Origin: Rotaria sp. Silwood1
Lineage: Eukaryota; Rotifera; Eurotatoria; Philodinida; Philodinidae
Direction of reading: 5' to 3'
Assembly: GCA_905250075.1 (NCBI GenBank)
Contig: CAJNOP010000031.1
Location: forward strand, 1,767,098-1,831,097
DNA: 64,000 nt
Shown: positions 52,801-64,000 of the stretch, piece by piece
How the letters are laid out: each line of letters opens with the position of its first letter
How positions within the stretch are numbered: position 1 is the stretch's first letter
Program-made: the position numbers and the translations under genes
The notes under the pieces: generated by a model
Told to the model about the DNA's origin: nothing
Database searches by the model: none
Seen by the model: the letters and a program-made list of their open reading frames with translations, nothing else

Positions 52801-55800
52801 CCATTAACATTAAGTAATAATATGAAATATTATATTCGTCAAGAATGTGAACGACAACGTCAATTAAATGATCCAACATCTCAACCGAAACAATATCCAG
52901 ATGTTATCACATTAGAAGAATTAATTCCATGGTATAAAAATTTTACTGGTGAAATTAAATTATTAGATAATGATCGTTCACGTGGTGTTATTAATGGTGT
53001 TTGTGCTAAACTTGATGAAACATCTATTGAAATAACTGATTTACCAATTGGTACTTGGACTCAACAATATAAAGAAGCTGTTCTTGAAGCAATGCTTCAT
53101 CCAAAACGAAATGATATCGCTCCAAGTATTCTTGATTATAAAGGTAATTTTATTAAACATGTTCCATTGTTTAACTCAGAATTAACCTATTTTTGTTTAA
53201 TCTACAGTGATCCTCAGAGAAAAAAATACACATTCACTATGAAGTTTTGTTGAATTCGTTCGACCATAGAAACTATGCTCCTTAGATTATTGAAATTTCA
53301 CGAAAGAAACTTTAAAATGGAGTTAACAGGGATGAGCAAGTCAAGCCGCTTTTCAAGTTGAGTCAAGTCATTTTTACCATTTTTCTTGTTTTCTTTTCTT
53401 TTTACAAAGCATGTGAAGCAACAAGTTTTGTCAGTAATATCAACTTTTTTCTTTCATACAGTTCCAAAAGTAAAACATCAGATTTTATAAACAAAAATCT
53501 AACCGTGAATTTGTTTGCAAGCAAAAAAATATCTATTAACATACTTCAAAGATGTTAAAATATAAATATTAGCTTTTAAGAATTTGAACAATGTAGTTCC
53601 ATTAAAAGATCACATTGAGAATATACGCGTTCAACTCCTGCTGATGTAGTCGGAATATACATATTTTTTGGAGTAAGCTTCTTCAGAGATTGATATGAAA
53701 TTTGTTTTTTTTTTGGAAAATACGATCACTGGTTAAATTTTCTTCTTGTACAAAACCATCAATATCTTCTGCAATTGATTTGAGTATTTAATTATCAACT
53801 TTTACAGTTTTGAATGAATGACTCGGGTAAATGAGATCCAACTTTCTGATCTAAGGCATGACTCGAACTTGTCTATTTCTAAGAATTAATACTTACTAGT
53901 TCTGATATTTTTTACGCATTTACAATAAAGTTGCTGTATTTGATCCGCTGCACTATGATATTTTGAACTAATCTTGGGAAAATTATTAATGGCTAATGTC
54001 TTGTATCTTTCATTGAACAACGTACGTTTGTGACTCATCATTATTTTATTAGTATATTTTAAAGAGAAACGCCAATAGGTATAAAGAATGCACAAAACGA
54101 GAAGAACTGCATTAGATCAGTTGTCTGTCCAAAGATATAATTTAGTACCAATGATACTTATCAATGACATGAAAACATTGAACTCATAAAATTGATTTTG
54201 GCAGCAACCTACATGCGCCATAGTCATAGAAAAGCAAAGATCTTATTCGATCGAGTATGAAAATCAATTCAATTGACATTTCATGAAGATTTTTATAAAT
54301 TACTAATCTAAAAACTTTATTTCGTTTTGATTTAAGTTTTCATAATTCATTATCTGTTATAATGTTGTTTTATTAATTGTGATAAATATAGATTGCAAAT
54401 CATATAACATTATTTATTGCTTTTTACTAAAAAAAGTAGCTTTAGAATTTACTTTGGATTTCAGTAGAAAATCCAGTCCATTCAATATAATGAGAACCAA
54501 TCCCTATTCTTAAAAAAAATATCCAAGTTTAATCCAACTCATAATTGACCTAAATAATTATGCTTGCTGAGTTTATGAGAAGAGACAAATTACAATAGCC
54601 AGAAGTTCGATCACATCATATTTGAAATGATTTCTCTTCTATTAAAAGTTTTCAGTAATCTCAAGGCTAAAATAGTTAATTACCAATAAAACATCTTGTT
54701 AAATTTATTCTTTTTTTTCTAATTAGAATATCATACTGATACAACAGTTCGTTTTCTTGTTAAACTATCATCAGCACAATTTGCTAAATTCAATGAATCT
54801 GGTCTTCATAAAAGTTTTCGTTTACAAGAGACATTTAAATTGACAAATATGGTACTTTTTGATCATAATGGTATATTACATCGTTACAAAAGTCCTGAAG
54901 AAATTTGTCAAGAATTTTTTATGGTTCGTCTGAAAATGTATGTTAAACGAAAAGAATATATGGTTGGAACATTACAATCACAATGTTTAAAATTAGATAA
55001 TATAGCAAGATTTATTAAAGAAAAAATCGAAAATGTAATTAGTGTTGAAAACAAAAAGATAAGTGCAGTTGTTGAAATGTTGATCGAACGTAAATATGAT
55101 CGAGATCCAGAAAAAGTTTGGCGTGAAGAAGCAAAAAAGAGGGTAACATAAATGAAATAGTTCAATTTATTTAAATAATGTATTCATTTAGTTTGCTGTT
55201 GATATTCCAACAAATGCAAGTAGTGATAATTCAGATCAATTAGGTGATTTACAACAAAAGCAAGATAATGACGAAGATGAAGATAATGATGATGATGATG
55301 AAAGTACTAATAAAAAAGCCAAACCAACTACATCATCAACAACAAATAAAATTGATACAACCTATTATGATTATTTAATTAATATGTCACTACGTAATTT
55401 AACAAAAGAACGACGAAATGAAATTCTTAAAGAACAACAAGAAAAACATGAAAAACTTGCAGCTTTACAAAGAAAATCACCTGAAGATTTATACGAAGAT
55501 GATCTTTATCATTTTGAAGCTGAATATCATAAAGTAATTCATCCTTTATCATCTGTTTGCACCCACATTTTTCTACTTTTATTTTTATTGTGTGAAGCAC
55601 CATCTAGCAAGAGTGTTGAAGTGTAGAAATAAGAATTTAGACTCTTGTACTCTCATAGATCGTGACATACATCTTCGTAACACTTCTTTTCAGTCCTCCG
55701 GCGCATCACAAACTGTATATTAATAAAGCTTCATTATAAAAAATGAACTACTTCCTTATTGCTTTTTCTGGACGATTAAATAAATGGATAATGAGAAAAT

Positions 55801-58211
55801 ACGCCCGAAGGTAGATATAATAAAACAATGTTCATGTAATTAGCAACAGCAACTATGTCGTATTTCCCAGATTAATCCCGTAGGAATTGCACTAACAGGT
55901 TTTATTGAAATATTTTGTCATGAAAGGGAAGAATACCACACGGATAATTGCTCATGAATTACTTTAATCAAAAGTTGCGAAAGTCTACAATAGTTGAAGG
56001 TATTCTCCTTCCCAATTAATTCAAAATTATTTGTTATTGTTCAGTAAAACTAGAACGATTTTTTTAAAATTTGTTAGTATCGTTGTGAGTCATTTTCCAA
56101 TATTTCTTTCTCACAATGTGCAAACTTTCGCGCAACCACCGACTTTTTTAAGCTAGGTAGAATCTGTTACAACTTTGCTATCTGTATAATCGACGACCGA
56201 GACTAAATCAAGTATTGGTTTGATAACAAAACGACTTAAAAAGCAATTTACACGTTGTTATCAGTCATATTTGATTTCTAAGATGTAGCTTGATAGGAAT
56301 GACTGTATTTCTGTAAGAATTGCATGAAAAAATGGCAACTATTTATAGGCGAAAGTTTATTTTCATAACTTCAACGTGCGAAAATCTTTTTTACGATGAT
56401 ACATTATAGACCAATATGAATGAAATTCCGCGCAAAGAACTGACGCATTATATGGAATATTACAATAGTTAAAGAAAACTATCACAAGAAGTTTCATAGA
56501 ATTTATGCAACATTTTACAATTCTCTATGGTTTTATTTGTTAGCGCTGAAAGTTTTATAGTTATTAACGGGCGTGCTCTTATGGACTCTATCACATAGTA
56601 ACCAAATGTAGTCATCAATAAAATATAAATTCTCGTCTAATCTTGTCGTCTTCAACTTAAATCATAAAAAATTCAGTCGACTTCGTTAAAGTAATTCATG
56701 ATGCCTATGTGTATAACTGAAATAGAGTACCATAGACATTCTTGTAAATAACACTCTCATAATGTCTTATGCCGATACTCTTTGAGAAGATAATGTTTGA
56801 TTCAAACAGCAAACCGATTCAACACCAAATGCTTCAGGAAAAAAATACACATTTTCTTATCAATATCAATTTTCTTAAATTTAATTTTAATATCTAGGCT
56901 ATTGAAAAAGAACGTGCTGATGAAATGTCTGAAGTTGCTCATTATACAACGAAAAAAGTCGCAGGCGCTACGACTACTGATGGTAAAAGTCGTAAGAAAC
57001 AAATAATTAAACCACAACGTCTTGAAACAAAACCTGCTCCAAATGGTCAACGTATTCAACCCGTTATTGATCCAGCATTTGTCAAAAAAGTTACCGAAGA
57101 ACTTATTAAACGTAATCGGGTACGTTTTAGATCGTTTTTAGTTTGATTTTCAATTTTGTAAACAAAAAAAAAAAAACTTTCATTTTAGGAAGAAAAAACT
57201 ATTGCTGATAAACGAACAATTATTGAATACCTTGTTAAAGAAGGTGTTGCATCTGAAGAAATATCTGAAATAATGCAAATACGTTGTAAAGAAAAAAAAC
57301 GAATTGGCAATGCTACAGGTTTGAAATTTTCTTTTCCTTTTTTTCTTTGATCCTAAATATTAATACATTTTTATTATTATAGAAAAGAAACCAAATGAAA
57401 CAACAAAAGAAAAGAAAATGGATGGTACATTGGATGAAAACAGTAATTCATCAATCATTTCAATTGATGGAAAAGATAATACGGAAAATATTAAAGAAGA
57501 AATATCACCAAAACGTAATGCAAAACGTACAGCAAAAGGAAAAGTTGTTAAATATGGTAGTGATGAAGATAATGAGGAAAATCAAGAAAATATTGATGAT
57601 AATGAACCAGATTATGTTGGTAGTGATTCTGAAATAGAAAAGAAAATTAAAAAAACAAAATCAAAACCAAAAATACAAGTAAATTATGTTTTGTTTTTGT
57701 TAGTTGATAAAATTAAAAATATAAATCTTCTTTTTTGTTTTAGTCACCCGAAAAGAAGAATGCATTAAGTGTTCTTATGCAAAATCGACAAAATAAAGAT
57801 GAAAATAAAACAGAAAAACCAAAAAAACCACGAGTAAATGACTATTTATTCGACTTACTTTTCTTTTTATTCGAGTATATATTTTAGGCTAAAAAAGAAC
57901 CCAGCACAACAACAAAGAAAGAAACTGTTAAAAAAGAGACAAAAACAGCAAAACGACCAAAACCATCAGTTGTAAGTATTATTAATTTCAAGAGAACAAA
58001 CAAATTACATTGTTTATGATTTTCTTAGGAGAGTGATGATGATGATGATATTGCCATTATATCGGCATCACCTAATGCATCTAAAAAGGTAAATGAAATT
58101 CTTAGTATCGGTTTTTGTAAGTTTTGTATTATCTTTTTTAAGGCTCGCACACAACGTGATGGTGCTCCTAAGAAAAATTATCATATTTCAGATGATGACG
58201 ATTTCGATTAA
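46879..58211 (+). CDS. TOP2: DNA topoisomerase II
   Basis: Twenty-one exons join in frame to 1542 aa: 46879-47013, 47064-47166, 47227-47290, 47359-47507, 47565-47662, 47719-47934, 48007-48643, 48714-49021, 51360-51465, 51533-51846, 51901-52175, 52629-53143, 54727-55142, 55192-55533, 56898-57119, 57189-57318, 57383-57678, 57744-57833, 57888-57971, 58029-58088 and 58143-58211. The enzyme passes one duplex through a transient double-strand break, in the nucleus, for replication and chromosome segregation. The GHKL ATPase shows NDGRGIPV (110-117) and GGRNGYGAK (151-159). TOPRIM shows EGDSAKALA (Glu452) and DQDQD (532-536) with PLKGKMLNVREA. The cleavage tyrosine is Tyr796 in ARYIFTRI, with QFGTRLHGG before it. 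The C-terminal domain is Lys/Glu/Asp-rich and ends SDDDDFD, like animal TOP2. It looks intact. Three introns (8, 12, 14) are 1.4-2.3 kb, against 50-90 nt for most others. Confidence 0.96.
49102..49145 (+). repeat. Dispersed short repeat, copy B, in TOP2 intron 8
   Basis: GGGTTCGAGTCTGAAATTTT then TGAACCCAATAGGCTCTAGTC. With the preceding AGAGCC (49092-49097) it forms a perfect double stem, AGAGCC/GGCTCT and GGGTTC/GAACCC. It is related to copies A and C. Confidence 0.4.
49243..49284 (+). repeat. Dispersed short repeat, copy C, in TOP2 intron 8
   Basis: TTCGGGCTCGACAATTTTGA then ATCCGACCGGTTCTACTCC, aligning with copies A and B. It lies about 100 bp after copy B in the same orientation, so B and C could belong to one element. 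Confidence 0.38.
53331..53876. repeat. Possible short inverted-repeat element in TOP2 intron 12
   Basis: AAGTCAAGCCGCTTTTCAAG with AGTCAAGTCATTTTTACC at the left pairs imperfectly with the reverse complement of the right end (GACAAGTTCGAGTCATGCC ... GATCTCATTTACC). The size of about 545 bp and lack of coding frames would fit a MITE. The match is imperfect and no target duplication was seen. Confidence 0.25.
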
Positions 58212-58570
58212 ATGTCCTTATTTTTTCTTATGCAAATATGTATGTTAGATTTATCAGATAATCGAAAAAATTTGTGTGTGTGAATCTCTTATTATTTCTT
58301 TTTTACATTTAATATTCATTTGCGTCTTTTCTCGATGTGCTCATTTCTATATATGTTTATGTGTAATTCTATTTTCTTCTTCAATGATAATGAAAATGAA
58401 ACAAAAACATGTTCATTGTACATAATGACAACACATCGATCAAGAGAAAAGAAAAATAAATTAGAAAAAAAAGAAAGAGATAGAGATAGGTTTTCGTTTT
58501 GAACAAAGCAAAATCGAAGGAAAGAAAATAGAGAAACAAACTATATTCTTTTCATTCAAACGAATAGAGA
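58212..58570. other. Convergent 3' spacer between TOP2 and the TASK channel
   Basis: A 359-bp AT-rich spacer between two stop codons on opposite strands. It presumably contains both 3' UTRs, so the transcripts may overlap. AATAAA at 58455-58460 on the plus strand could serve TOP2. Confidence 0.5.
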
Positions 58571-60577
58571 TCACACGGAAGATCGTTTGACATTAACTTC
58601 GAGTCGAAGTGGAATCAACTCAGTATCTTGTCGAAAACGAGAAAGATTTGTTTGTAATCTCGTTTGAGAAATAGCCTTGTCACGATCTTTATTATTCACA
58701 CATTTTGCTTGTTCATAAGGTTGTTTTAAAGAATTATTTGATGTGGATGTATGAACAGGAATATGAGAAGAAGAAGAAGAAGAAAATGGTGGTGGTGGTG
58801 GCCAATCAATCATTGGAGCTTCATCTAATAATGTTTTAGTTCCATGTGCTGATGTTGTTGGCATCGATGATAATTTAGTTGATGAATGTAGATAATAATC
58901 AGTGTTGGACGGTTTAGCTTCCGATAAAACTTTTTTCATCATTACCGAGTCAAAACGTTGCATTGGTACAAGATGAGCAACTTTTCCAGGCATACGACGA
59001 ACAGTAAATTTTTTACGATCTTTCTTTTTACGTTTAAAACATGAACAACAATTACATGGTTCTGATTCAGATGGTGTTAATTCAGCTGATAAATATTCAT
59101 ATTGATCCGATATTAAAGATGGCATCAGTACACCTAAATAAAATAATAAAAAAATATTTGAAAAAAATTTTCCTTATTGGTTTTCTTTTTGTTAATATTT
59201 ATACCATTGGGATTAATAATATCACTATCGAATCGTAGTGAATTACGCGCAACAGCTGATTGAATTTCTTCACGACGTTCATCTTCAGTATTCATTGTTA
59301 AAAATCTTAATACAAGTAAATTCATTGATGATGCAACGACAGTTAAACCAAATAGAATAAATGTCATAGATAAAACAACATAAAAAGCATTTGTATTCAA
59401 TGCTTCATTTGTTTGTAAAGCAACAAAATCACCAAAACCTAATATACACATATATATTCAAAATAAATAAAAATCATTCAATAAATTTTATTTTATTTAC
59501 CTATTGTTGTTAATGTGATAAAACAATAATAAACACAATTAAAATATCCCCATGATTCGTAATGATGAAACATAGCGGCACCACCTGTTACAACACCAAC
59601 AGCTAGAACAGTTCCAACAATTACAAGTTCAGTTTGTGTTGATTCATAATGACGTAGTTTAACACATTTTTTGATTGATTTTATACACCAACTAGCAAAA
59701 TTATTTAGACGTTCACCAACAGATTGAAACATAACAAGACAAAGTGGAATACCAATAACAGCATATAGCATGCAAAAGAATTTTCCCCAAACTGGAAAAA
59801 ATTTGCTTTCTTTTTTCGGTTAAAAAAAAATCATCATTATTAAACTTACTTGTAGTAGGACAAGAATGGCCATAGCCTAGAATATGAAACAAGAAGAACT
59901 TATTCATCTTTCTTTCTTTTATTTGTTTTTGCGAACAATTCTAATTCCAGTAAGTGAACTTGTGCGTTCAAGTATATCATAACAAGAACTGAGATTTGTT
60001 TGAGGGAACCTCGAAGCTCATCGTATAATTTTTGTTTGTATTCAGAATGATGAATGACTGAAGAGCTTTGTTTTATAATGAAAATGGTTTTTTTTCTTCT
60101 ATGAATTGAGTACGTTTTCTCAAAGCAAATATAAAAGAAAGTATGATGAATGCTGCACTTTTTTTATTTGTCAGATTTTTTTGGATTATATCTATCTTGA
60201 TTTTGAAATTGTAACGCCTGTTTTTAAGATTTATATATCTAATAAATGTCAATGAAGATTATTCATCTTCCTGTAAAATATCGAACATTGACATTGGAGA
60301 ATTAGATGCCAGGCTTTCTATGAATGAATATACATGTATTCATTACATTGACTTTTTCTACTCAAATTCTATAAATAGGTATTTTATATATTGCGCGGTC
60401 ATATTTTACTGACAATCATATAAATCACAATATAAGCAAAGAACAATGAATTTATGTGAATTACACAAAGAATGCTTCTAACTACAAATGTTCGTCAAAA
60501 TGTTACTATTTATAAAAGAAAGAATAATGCGTTAAACAGACGAATGATTTCTGTTCCATCTCCGTGCCATTACCTTG

Positions 60578-60608
<31 letters not shown>

Positions 60609-61816
60609 CGTGTGTGTATGTGCATCCGATATAACACTTACTCATTGACGTCAGAAGGAAGGCTAGTATTCTATTACTATGGTTTTGACAATTAGGTTTC
60701 TCTGTAATTCTTCTATTGACTACCAAATAATTTGCAAAATTGGATGCAGTCAACAATCTAATGAACGAAATGTTATTGATAGCATAAGGGATATAGTCTT
60801 TCTATATTCGTCTACCTTAAGTTGCACAAATGTTAAGATTAGTGTGTGTGTGTGCAAGAGTGATTAACGAATATCGTTCAAGGTCCTACCCACCATTTCT
60901 TTTCCTTGTTTGTATCTTTTATTATTAACTAACAAAAAATGCTGCAATCGATTGGAATTAGAAATTAACAATATAAAAGTATCAAAACAATTCCAAAAAC
61001 AAGTTCGATATATGACTTGAATAATTTTTGTAGTGGTTTCCAGATAATGAAACAAAATAAGATGAACAAAGAAAAAGAACACTGGTGACTCTGTATTCTT
61101 TGTAAAAAAAAAGAAACATTAATGACATGTGACTATGTAAGGAAATTTTTTGATCAGTTAAAACAAATTAATTACGTAGCTATATCCAGATTACCTTACG
61201 ATCTAGAGCGAGACAGAAATGCCTGTTCTTTAGCCATTAATAATAAAAGAATATGATAGAATCATAGGTTGTATTAATTGACATGCAATGAGTACCTTTT
61301 TTATCATCTCTGTGCTCTCGGTAAAGACCTATACAAATAAATATCTATAGAAACGACAAACAAAGGAAAAATTAGAAATGTTATATATGAATATAAAAAT
61401 GACTTTGTAAAAGTATTAAATATCTGAAATACAAACTGTACATTTAATAAAATATATCTTACCGATAGTTGTTATAACAGTAAGAGAAAAATAGAATGCT
61501 CCAGGAAATTTCCATTGTGCACCAGCTTTATGTGGTTGATATTTGATAACGATATCTTCAAGTTCAATATATTCATTATGAGATATATTATAAGTAAGGA
61601 GCATGCTCGTTTCGGCCAATTGATATTGTTTGCGCAACAAATCTTCTGTATTAGATTCGAGCGCGTCAAATATGGCCGCACCAACGAGCAGATAGCTGAA
61701 AATAAAAAGAAAAGCTATGGATAAATTTTCCATCTCAACTTTAAAAAAAAATCTTCAGAGACAAACCTGAATGTCGAAACAATAAGTGTTAAAGTACGAA
61801 CGTTCTGTTTTTTCAT
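58571..61816 (-). CDS. KCNK3: TASK-type two-pore-domain potassium channel (KCNK3/KCNK9-like)
   Basis: Six exons, 61816-61767, 61695-61463, 59876-59850, 59791-59501, 59438-59205 and 59133-58571, join in frame to 465 aa. TASK channels give the background K+ conductance and are inhibited by external acid. The N-terminus MKKQNVRTLTLIVSTFSYLL and VGAAIFDALES is almost identical to human TASK-1. The P1 filter TTIGYGH puts the pH-sensing histidine at residue 98, as in mammals. MFQSVGERLN follows M2, and the P2 filter is TTIGFGD (Gly201). M4 ends in VLRFLTMNTEDE, the TASK halothane/GPCR-response motif region. The cytosolic tail has a Cys cluster, a basic stretch and a Pro run, and ends VKRSSV, like the 14-3-3-binding RRSSV end of TASK-1. 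A 27-nt micro-exon carries the GYGH sequence. Intron 2 (1.6 kb) contains a long TA/TG microsatellite. Confidence 0.95.
60577..60620. repeat. TA/TG microsatellite in TASK intron 2
   Basis: A run of about 15 TA units followed by TG-rich repeats (GTGCGTGTGTGTATGTG). It is a simple sequence repeat with no other function evident. Confidence 0.85.
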
Positions 61817-64000
61817 ACTCGCATCATCAACGCACTGACTCAGCCAGCATTAGATTTCCGGCGAGAGTGCACGTGCGATATTATATATTTAGTTGTTCAC
61901 CGGGATAATTTTATCCAAGTCTTTGGCTTTTTTTCTGTTGTCCTGCTATAAGTAATGAACACGATTAATACCTAAAAATAGTTGCTCGATAGGGTTGCAA
62001 GATACGAATAAATAAATGAATGTCAACAATTGAGTTCAACCACAGTAAAAATAAGTTTATTGTACGTCTGTAGGAGCTTATAATATAGGATGACAATCAC
62101 GAACGGTGATAGTAGACGCAGTATTGTTGGAATGATCACAGGAAAAAGAGAAGAGGCAACATGCATCACAGTTAACAACGAGTTGCAGCAAGACAAGCTG
62201 GAAATCGACGCTGCGGAATTGACCAAGTTCGACGGGAAGCAACGACATGAGTCTTTACCGTTAGAATCTGTAACGCACGAGAGAAACAAAAAGGAGTTAA
62301 GTGGTATGCGACCGATTCTTTTGTCTTGATGAATTATATATTCATATATGTATTTATTTATATATATCTATATAAATGTATTGGCATCTGCATATACATG
62401 TGCGTTCAAACTATTTGTATTAGTAGTCGTAGTAATAGGACAAAGTCAGTCAAAATGAGACACACATAGAAAAATAACGATCGCTTGAAAAAGAACGAGT
62501 GAGAGCGAAGGATCTGACACACACACATACACGTAGTAAGGAGGAACAGTCGGCTGCTTTATTTTTATTTTTTTTTTTTTGGAAATAGTGCCAAACCAAC
62601 TAATAGAAGAAGCAGTAACATGCAGAAACTTCCTTCATTCTTTTTCCTATTCTCCTTCCTTTTCTGTTCTCTTTTATCTTTTCTTCATATCGTTTCCATA
62701 ATTTCTTAGATAGAAAACGCGCGACAAGAAGCAGAAGAATGACGACGACGACAACTACCACGTCGTTGTCGACGACAACGAAACGAAGTAACAGCGATGC
62801 ACGATGATGACGATGATGCAAAGAGTATTCCGAGCTGTGCAACAGCAGCAGCACGTTGACTTGCGTTTGTGCTCGTTCTGCACGATAGGCAAAGAAGGCG
62901 ACGATGATGATTTTCAGATCACTTGGTTTTTTTGTTCTAATTCATTGTGTCTTCTCTCTACTCTGTATATATGTGCATGTATGTAAGCAGTTTGCAAGCG
63001 ATCGAGCGAACAAGCAAGCGAGAAAACACGAAGACAAATGCTTGAAGACATTCTAGTCTATTCGATTCTCTTTTCTATACTTCATTGCTATTAGTCGTTC
63101 TTTTTTGTTGTGTAGAACACACAAAATAATGAAAAATAACATGAAGATCTTCGAGCACAAACATGGACTTGTGACGAACCTCGTTATCGATAAAGTGGAG
63201 AGATACATAACGGGAGGGATAGAGCTTCAAGCAGACATTTATTCTCGTATTAAACGATTTTCAAGAGACATAGAGAGAGAGAAAAATAGCTCATGTAGAC
63301 GGTAACTACTTGAAAACTATCGGCAAATACACATATGTTTTTCTAATATTTCTGATTGTTTGTCGTCATTTTCATATATTTTGCCATACAGCTTCTGGAA
63401 TATAAGATTATCATAATGTTTGTTTTCTTTTGTGTATGTGTTACATGCATTAAAAACTTTAAAACACATATTATTATTATTATTATCATTATTATTATTC
63501 TTTTTTACAAGAATGTGATATTTTCGTAAAATAGCAATGAATAAGAAAATGAATCAGTTAGTGTTATCATTGTCTAAGATTTAATCGATAGAAAAATGCT
63601 GGACTGAAATAATATAGAACATGTTTGGTCTGTATGATAGTGCTGGGACACATGACAACCAACTATATATTCGTACATGTTTATGTGTCATCAACAGTTG
63701 TTTCCTGTAAGAAAAGTATATCATTGAATAAAAAGTTATCCTAGATTATTATGATTTTCAATGACAAAATCTTTTATGTCACCTTGCACAGGATGTGTAA
63801 AAATATTTTTCCAAGGTGATAAAGTCAAGATTTCAACTAAAACCAACTACAAATTTTATATCAAATTAAAGTGCATTCAACATGTGATATATCTATACTA
63901 AATAGTAAGGGTTATGACAACTTTTCAATGTTGAATTCAGGATATTTCTAAAGCTCTATGTTATATCAGCAGAGGATAGCTCCCTTCCTGAATTAGTTAA
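61817..64000. other. Upstream region of the TASK channel, with a relatively GC-rich block
   Basis: About 62080-63310 has more C/G, CpG-containing words (GACGACGACGAC, GTCGTTGTCGACGACAAC) and fewer long A/T runs than the rest of the window. It probably contains the TASK promoter and leader. Two plus-strand frames end at donor-like sites, 62090-62303 (GTG|GTATGC) and 63129-63300 (ACG|GTAACT). Their G/C-rich third positions differ from all confirmed genes here, and their phases do not join, so I do not call them genes. The end of the window (63310-64000) is plain AT-rich DNA. Confidence 0.45.

Noticed and set aside
53358-53558. Small plus-strand frame in TOP2 intron 12
   Set aside because: Would break the well-supported TOP2 exon pattern and resembles nothing.
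62600-62854. Leu/Val-rich minus-strand frame
   Set aside because: Low-complexity translation of GAC/GTC repeats.

Overview
The window looks like nuclear DNA of an AT-rich, intron-dense invertebrate animal. Exons are joined by short AT-rich GT-AG introns (mostly 50-90 nt), third codon positions are strongly A/T, and every recognisable product is a metazoan protein. Several genes have a 3' splice acceptor a few tens of bases upstream of the ATG, as expected where spliced-leader trans-splicing operates. A bdelloid rotifer (Rotaria/Adineta type) is my best guess, but this is an inference from style and not a proven identity.

Layout, left to right. The 3' part of a PTPDC1-type gene (+, 628-1563). 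A 4.8 kb gene-poor gap with one possible coiled-coil relic. A complete canonical poly(A) polymerase (-, 11610-6390), whose first intron carries a palindromic repeat split by a hAT-type MITE with a perfect 8-bp target duplication. A divergent gap with a second copy of the palindromic repeat. A single-exon Ena/VASP gene (+, 14499-15773), then an R7-type RGS gene (+, 16372-20528). A 4.2 kb gap holding a large diverged inverted repeat. Two tandem DPY30 paralogues (+, 24693-25675). An 8 kb gap holding a 1.65 kb foldback element. A RAP1GAP gene (-, 42560-33660) with apparently three alternative first coding exons. A 4.3 kb gap. A complete DNA topoisomerase II (+, 46879-58211). A TASK-type two-pore potassium channel (-, 61816-58571) convergent with it, and that channel's relatively GC-rich upstream region.

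The genes do not form a pathway. They cover mRNA 3' processing, actin dynamics, G-protein and Rap signalling, chromatin (DPY30), DNA topology and membrane excitability. Gene models were joined by hand from open frames, GT-AG borders and family alignments from memory. Every multi-exon CDS reported as complete closes in frame: 639 aa PAP, 513 aa RGS, 892 aa RAP1GAP (longest form), 1542 aa TOP2, 465 aa TASK.

The most unusual content is mobile or structural: nested palindromic repeats, a foldback element built of palindromes inside palindromes, a head-to-head inverted duplication, a nested hAT MITE and scattered DNA-transposon relics. I saw no rRNA, tRNA, CRISPR array, retroviral element or new defence-type system that I could support.
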